From: Pseudomonadota bacterium
GTDB taxonomy: Bacteria > Pseudomonadota > Alphaproteobacteria > Rhizobiales > Xanthobacteraceae
Direction of reading: 5' to 3'
NCBI GenBank assembly: GCA_023391175.1
Contig: JAEWBL010000701.1
Span: 1-9,499, forward strand
Length of the DNA stretch: 9,499 nucleotides
The notes below the pieces were generated by a model that worked only from the letters and a program-made list of their open reading frames with translations, did no database searches and was not told where the DNA came from. This document shows, piece by piece, positions 6,673 to 9,499 of the stretch (position 1 is its first letter; every line of letters begins with the position of its first letter). The translations under genes were made by a program, and so were the position numbers.

Positions 6673-6698
6673 CCGCGGCCGTCGCGGAGCATTGCTCC
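6673..6698 (+). other. Two overlapping, mutually exclusive stem-loops before rne
   Basis: CCGCG (6673-6677), loop GCCGT, CGCGG (6683-6687) overlaps by two bases with GGAGC (6686-6690), loop ATT, GCTCC (6694-6698). Both cannot form fully at once. The second ends 23 nt before the rne ATG and about 9 nt before the purine-rich GAAGAGAG (6708-6715) that serves as ribosome-binding site. Confidence 0.45.
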
Positions 6699-6721
6699 CG
6701 GCGCCGTGAAGAGAGATTTCC

Positions 6722-9499
6722 ATGGCCAACAAGATGCTCATCGATGCGACCCACCCGGAGGAGACCCGGGTCGTGGTCGTGCGCGGGAACCGGGTCGAAG
6801 AATTCGACTATGAGTCCGCATCCCGCAAGCAGTTGCGGGGCAACATCTATCTCGCCAAGGTGACGCGCGTTGAGCCGTCGCTGCAGGCGGCCTTCATCGA
6901 GTACGGCGGCAACCGCCACGGCTTCCTCGCCTTCAGCGAGATCCACCCCGATTATTACCAGATCCCGGTCGCCGACCGTCTGGCCCTGATCGAGGAAGAG
7001 GAGCGCGCCGCGCGCCTCGCCGAGGATGAGGCCGACCTCAAGGAGCGCCGCCGCGAGCGCAGCCGCGCCAAGCGCTCCCAGCCGGACCAGAGCATCAGCG
7101 CCGCCGCCGAGCCGGTGGAAGCCGTTTCGCCCGACTTCGGCGATGCGGGCTTGGGCGATGCGGAACTGAGCAATGCGGACTCGGGCAATGCGCCCGCCGC
7201 CGATGTCGTCGAGGCCACTGCTGGCTCCGCGCCGGAATTCGTCGCCGAAGCCGCCGCGGAAGCGCCCTCCGAAACTTCGCATACCCCGGCCGACCATCAC
7301 GTCGAGCCCATGAGCGCGCTGGTCGCGCCCGCAGAGGCGGCGGAAGCGGCTGCCGCCGTGGTCGAGGCCGCTATCGACGCGCCTCTTGGCACTCCCCTGC
7401 CCGCCCCCCAGGAGCAGGCGCCGGACAACGAAGACGCCCTGCGCCGCCGCGAGGCGGCCGAGGGCGAGAACGATCCTGCGCCGATCCTCGAAGGTGGCGC
7501 CGTCGTGCGCGACGACGAGCCCGCGCCGTCCGCTGGCGATGACGAGGCTGACGAAGAGGACGACGCCGAAGAGCACGGCGAGGACGAGCACGACGAGGAA
7601 GAGAGCGACGAGGACTCCGAAGAGACCTCTGAGGAAACCTCCGAGGACAAGGCTCCGGAGGAAGAGTCCGCGCGCGAGACGCGCTACGAGGACGGGCACC
7701 GCTCCCGCCGTCATCGCGGGCGCCGGAACGACCGCAAGCGCGACAAGGACGAGGACGACGACGAGGACGACAGCGATGTCGACCAGATCGACGAGGAAGA
7801 GGAAATCGAGCACCTCGGCGCCGATGACGACGCCCTCGAGGAGGTGCCGGAGCGTGCCCCGCAGCGTCGCGCCCGCAGCTACAAGATCCAGGAAGTCATC
7901 CGCCGCCGTCAGGTGATGCTGGTGCAGGTGGTCAAGGAAGAGCGCGGCAACAAGGGCGCCGCCCTCACCACCTACCTCTCCCTCGCCGGCCGCTATTCCG
8001 TTCTGATGCCGAACACCGCCCGTGGCGGCGGCATCTCCCGCAAGATCACCAACGCGGTCGACCGCAAGCGCCTCAAGGAAGTGGTGCAGGATCTGGAGGT
8101 GCCGGAAGGGATGGGCATCATCCTGCGCACGGCCGGCGCCAACCGCACCAAGACCGAGATCAAGCGCGACTTCGAATATCTCCTGCGGCTGTGGGAGACC
8201 GTGCGGGAGATGACGCTGTCGTCCACCGCGCCGAGCCTCGTCTACGAGGAAGGCTCGCTCATCAAGCGCGCCATCCGCGACCTCTATAACAAGGACATCG
8301 ACGACATCCACGTCGCCGGCGAGGAGGGTTTCCGCGAGGCCCGCGACTTCATGCGGATGCTCATGCCGAGCCACGCGAAGTCGGTCCTGCCCTATCGCGA
8401 GCCCCAGCCCATCTTCGCCCGCTACGGCGTGGAGCAGCAGCTCGATGCCATGTTCTCCCCCGTGGTGCAGCTCAAGAGCGGCGGCTACGTGGTCATCAAC
8501 CCCACCGAGGCGCTCGTCTCCATCGATGTGAACTCCGGCCGGGCGACCCGCGAGCACCATATCGAGGACACCGCCCTCAAGACGAACCTTGAAGCTTCCG
8601 AGGAAATCGCCCGCCAGCTGCGCCTGCGCGACCTTGCCGGCCTCATCGTGATCGATTTCATCGACATGGAGGAGAAGCGCAACAACCGGGCGGTCGAGCG
8701 CAAGCTCAAGGATTGCCTCAAGAACGACCGCGCCCGCATCCAGATCGGCCGCATCTCGCATTTCGGCCTGCTGGAAATGTCGCGCCAGCGCATCCGCACC
8801 GGCGTGCTGGAAAGCTCCATCGAGGTGTGCCCGCACTGCGGCGGCACCGGGCATGTGCGCTCGGCGGCCTCCGTCTCGCTCCAGCTGCTGCGCGCGCTGG
8901 AGGAGCAGCTGCTGCGCTCTCAGACGCACAATCTCATCGCCCGCACCCGCACCGAGGTGGCGCTCTACGTTCTGAACCAGAAGCGCGCCCACCTGCGCGA
9001 GCTGGAGGAGCGCTTCAGCGTCACCCTCGCCATCGCGGCGGACGAGACCGTCACCGGCCACCAGCCCTTCATCATCGAGAAGGGCGATATCGCCGCCCCC
9101 GCACCGGCCGCGCCGCGGCCGAGCACGGTGGTGCAGCCCGACTCCATCCTGCCCGACGAGGATTTCGTCGAGGAGGATGAGGAGGAAATCGTCGAGGAAG
9201 CCGAGACCGAGGCCGACGCAGAGGCTGCCGAGGGCAATGGCGAGCGCTCCGACGACGCCGGCCGCAAGCGCCGCCGCCGCCGCCGCCGGCGGCGGGGTGA
9301 GCGCGAGGAGGGTCGCGAGGGCGCTGAGGGCACCGATGGCGAGGAGGAGGATGACACCTCCGCCGACGCCGCAGAAGCCCAAGAGGGCGCGCGCGACGAC
9401 AGCGCCCGCGAGGATGACGACCGCGACGACGAGGAGCGCGGCGAAGACGAGCGCGCCGATGGCGAGCGGTCCGACGACGAGAACGGCGATCGTCGCCGT
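6722..9499 (+). CDS. rne: Ribonuclease E (3' end beyond window)
   Basis: The essential endoribonuclease that processes rRNA and tRNA precursors and starts mRNA decay; its C-terminal part scaffolds the degradosome. The start ATG 6722 follows GAAGAGAG with 6-nt spacing, and MLIDATHPEETRVVVV matches the family N-terminus. The S1 domain begins at about residue 39 (GNIYLAKVTRVEPSLQAAFIEYGG), breaks after about residue 82, and resumes at about 389 (IQEVIRRRQVMLVQVVKEERGNKGAA). The roughly 300 residues between are acidic and alanine-rich. The 5' sensor RTAG is present (Arg469, Thr470). The DNase I-like catalytic residues are Asp602 in SIDVNSG, with Asn604, and Asp645 in VIDFIDM. The zinc link is CPHC (703-706). 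After about residue 800 comes alternating acidic and arginine-rich low-complexity sequence, including an unbroken run of arginines near 9270-9297. 926 codons are visible, without a stop. Confidence 0.97.
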   Translation, partial: MANKMLIDATHPEETRVVVVRGNRVEEFDYESASRKQLRGNIYLAKVTRVEPSLQAAFIEYGGNRHGFLAFSEIHPDYYQIPVADRLALIEEEERAARLAEDEADLKERRRERSRAKRSQPDQSISAAAEPVEAVSPDFGDAGLGDAELSNADSGNAPAADVVEATAGSAPEFVAEAAAEAPSETSHTPADHHVEPMSALVAPAEAAEAAAAVVEAAIDAPLGTPLPAPQEQAPDNEDALRRREAAEGENDPAPILEGGAVVRDDEPAPSAGDDEADEEDDAEEHGEDEHDEEESDEDSEETSEETSEDKAPEEESARETRYEDGHRSRRHRGRRNDRKRDKDEDDDEDDSDVDQIDEEEEIEHLGADDDALEEVPERAPQRRARSYKIQEVIRRRQVMLVQVVKEERGNKGAALTTYLSLAGRYSVLMPNTARGGGISRKITNAVDRKRLKEVVQDLEVPEGMGIILRTAGANRTKTEIKRDFEYLLRLWETVREMTLSSTAPSLVYEEGSLIKRAIRDLYNKDIDDIHVAGEEGFREARDFMRMLMPSHAKSVLPYREPQPIFARYGVEQQLDAMFSPVVQLKSGGYVVINPTEALVSIDVNSGRATREHHIEDTALKTNLEASEEIARQLRLRDLAGLIVIDFIDMEEKRNNRAVERKLKDCLKNDRARIQIGRISHFGLLEMSRQRIRTGVLESSIEVCPHCGGTGHVRSAASVSLQLLRALEEQLLRSQTHNLIARTRTEVALYVLNQKRAHLRELEERFSVTLAIAADETVTGHQPFIIEKGDIAAPAPAAPRPSTVVQPDSILPDEDFVEEDEEEIVEEAETEADAEAAEGNGERSDDAGRKRRRRRRRRRGEREEGREGAEGTDGEEEDDTSADAAEAQEGARDDSAREDDDRDDEERGEDERADGERSDDENGDRRR
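7136..7195 (+). repeat. rne: 15-bp tandem repeat, four copies, inside the rne insertion
   Basis: Four in-frame 15-bp units encode FGDAG, LGDAE, LSNAD and SGNAP (residues 139-158), with the DNA core GGCGATGCGG degraded to GCAATGCG in later copies. The pattern keeps a small residue, Asp/Asn and Ala at fixed positions. It lies in the acidic S1 insertion, where repeat slippage would be tolerated. Confidence 0.75.

Larger units (their letters stand above)
5994..6721. other. Divergent amiC/rne intergenic region with probable long rne leader
   Basis: These 728 nt contain no reading frame that resembles a protein; the frames present are open only because of GC content. Seen in it: a perfect 10-bp palindrome GTTCCGGAAC (6187-6196); GACGG-N10-CCGTC (6090-6109); GGCATGCC (6371-6378); GGAATTTTTTCC with a T6 run (6513-6524); and GC-rich stem-loops nearer rne, listed separately. 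A TATAAC box on the minus strand (6103-6098) lacks a matching -35 for amiC, and TTGACG (6088-6093) lacks a matching -10 for rne. E. coli rne has a long structured 5' UTR used for autoregulation, and the length here is compatible with that. From memory, a conserved small RNA family (alpha-r45) was reported near this locus in rhizobia; I cannot confirm a member here. Confidence 0.55.

Noticed and set aside
5737..6813. A 358-codon plus-strand frame spanning the amiC/rne intergenic region
   Set aside because: It overlaps amiC antisense and runs into rne out of frame, with no ribosome-binding site or recognisable motif.
6485..9382. A 965-codon open frame on the minus strand across rne
   Set aside because: It is antisense to a clearly conserved RNase E. 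Its open state follows from GC-rich codons and GAC/GAG runs read backwards (LVLVLV-type repeats), and it resembles no known protein.
1..9499. CRISPR array, tRNA, rRNA, insertion sequence or phage genes
   Set aside because: No regularly spaced repeats, cloverleaf-like sequence, rRNA segments, transposase or integrase frames were seen on either strand.

Overview
The window is GC-rich (strong G/C preference at third codon positions) and encodes alphaproteobacterial proteins: an RNase E with a very long acidic insertion in its S1 domain, a divergent amiC/rne pair, a DUF983 protein, and a bacterial lycopene beta-cyclase of the CrtY type. Together these suggest a carotenoid-making member of the Hyphomicrobiales, possibly near Xanthobacter or Azorhizobium. 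That placement rests on recall of gene families and not on any search.

Layout. (1) 1-625, minus: 5' part of crtY, cut by the window edge. (2) 854-1261, plus: DUF983 zinc-ribbon-like membrane protein, divergent from crtY. (3) 1283-4488, minus: a complete TRAP transporter operon transcribed dctP, dctQ, dctM. It converges on the DUF983 gene with only 21 nt between them. The dctP-dctQ spacer carries two inverted copies of a REP-like palindrome. (4) 4683-5993, minus: amiC, a periplasmic N-acetylmuramoyl-L-alanine amidase with an AMIN domain. (5) 5994-6721: a 728-nt divergent intergenic region holding the rne leader, with several short GC-rich stem-loops and no convincing gene. (6) 6722-9499, plus: rne (RNase E), complete at the N-terminus and cut at the 3' edge inside its low-complexity C-terminal scaffold.

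How the genes work together. DctP should capture a carboxylate in the periplasm and hand it to the DctQM membrane complex, which imports it with an ion gradient. No catabolic gene or regulator nearby reveals the substrate. AmiC and RNase E are housekeeping proteins for septal peptidoglycan splitting and for RNA processing and decay. CrtY belongs to carotenoid biosynthesis that continues beyond the left edge. No shared pathway links the TRAP operon with its neighbours.

I see no clear new system. The items most worth a second look are the REP-like pair inside the TRAP operon, the long structured rne leader, the roughly 300-residue acidic insertion in RNase E with its small tandem repeat, and the TRAP operon beside amiC where I would expect the penicillin-binding protein 1A gene.
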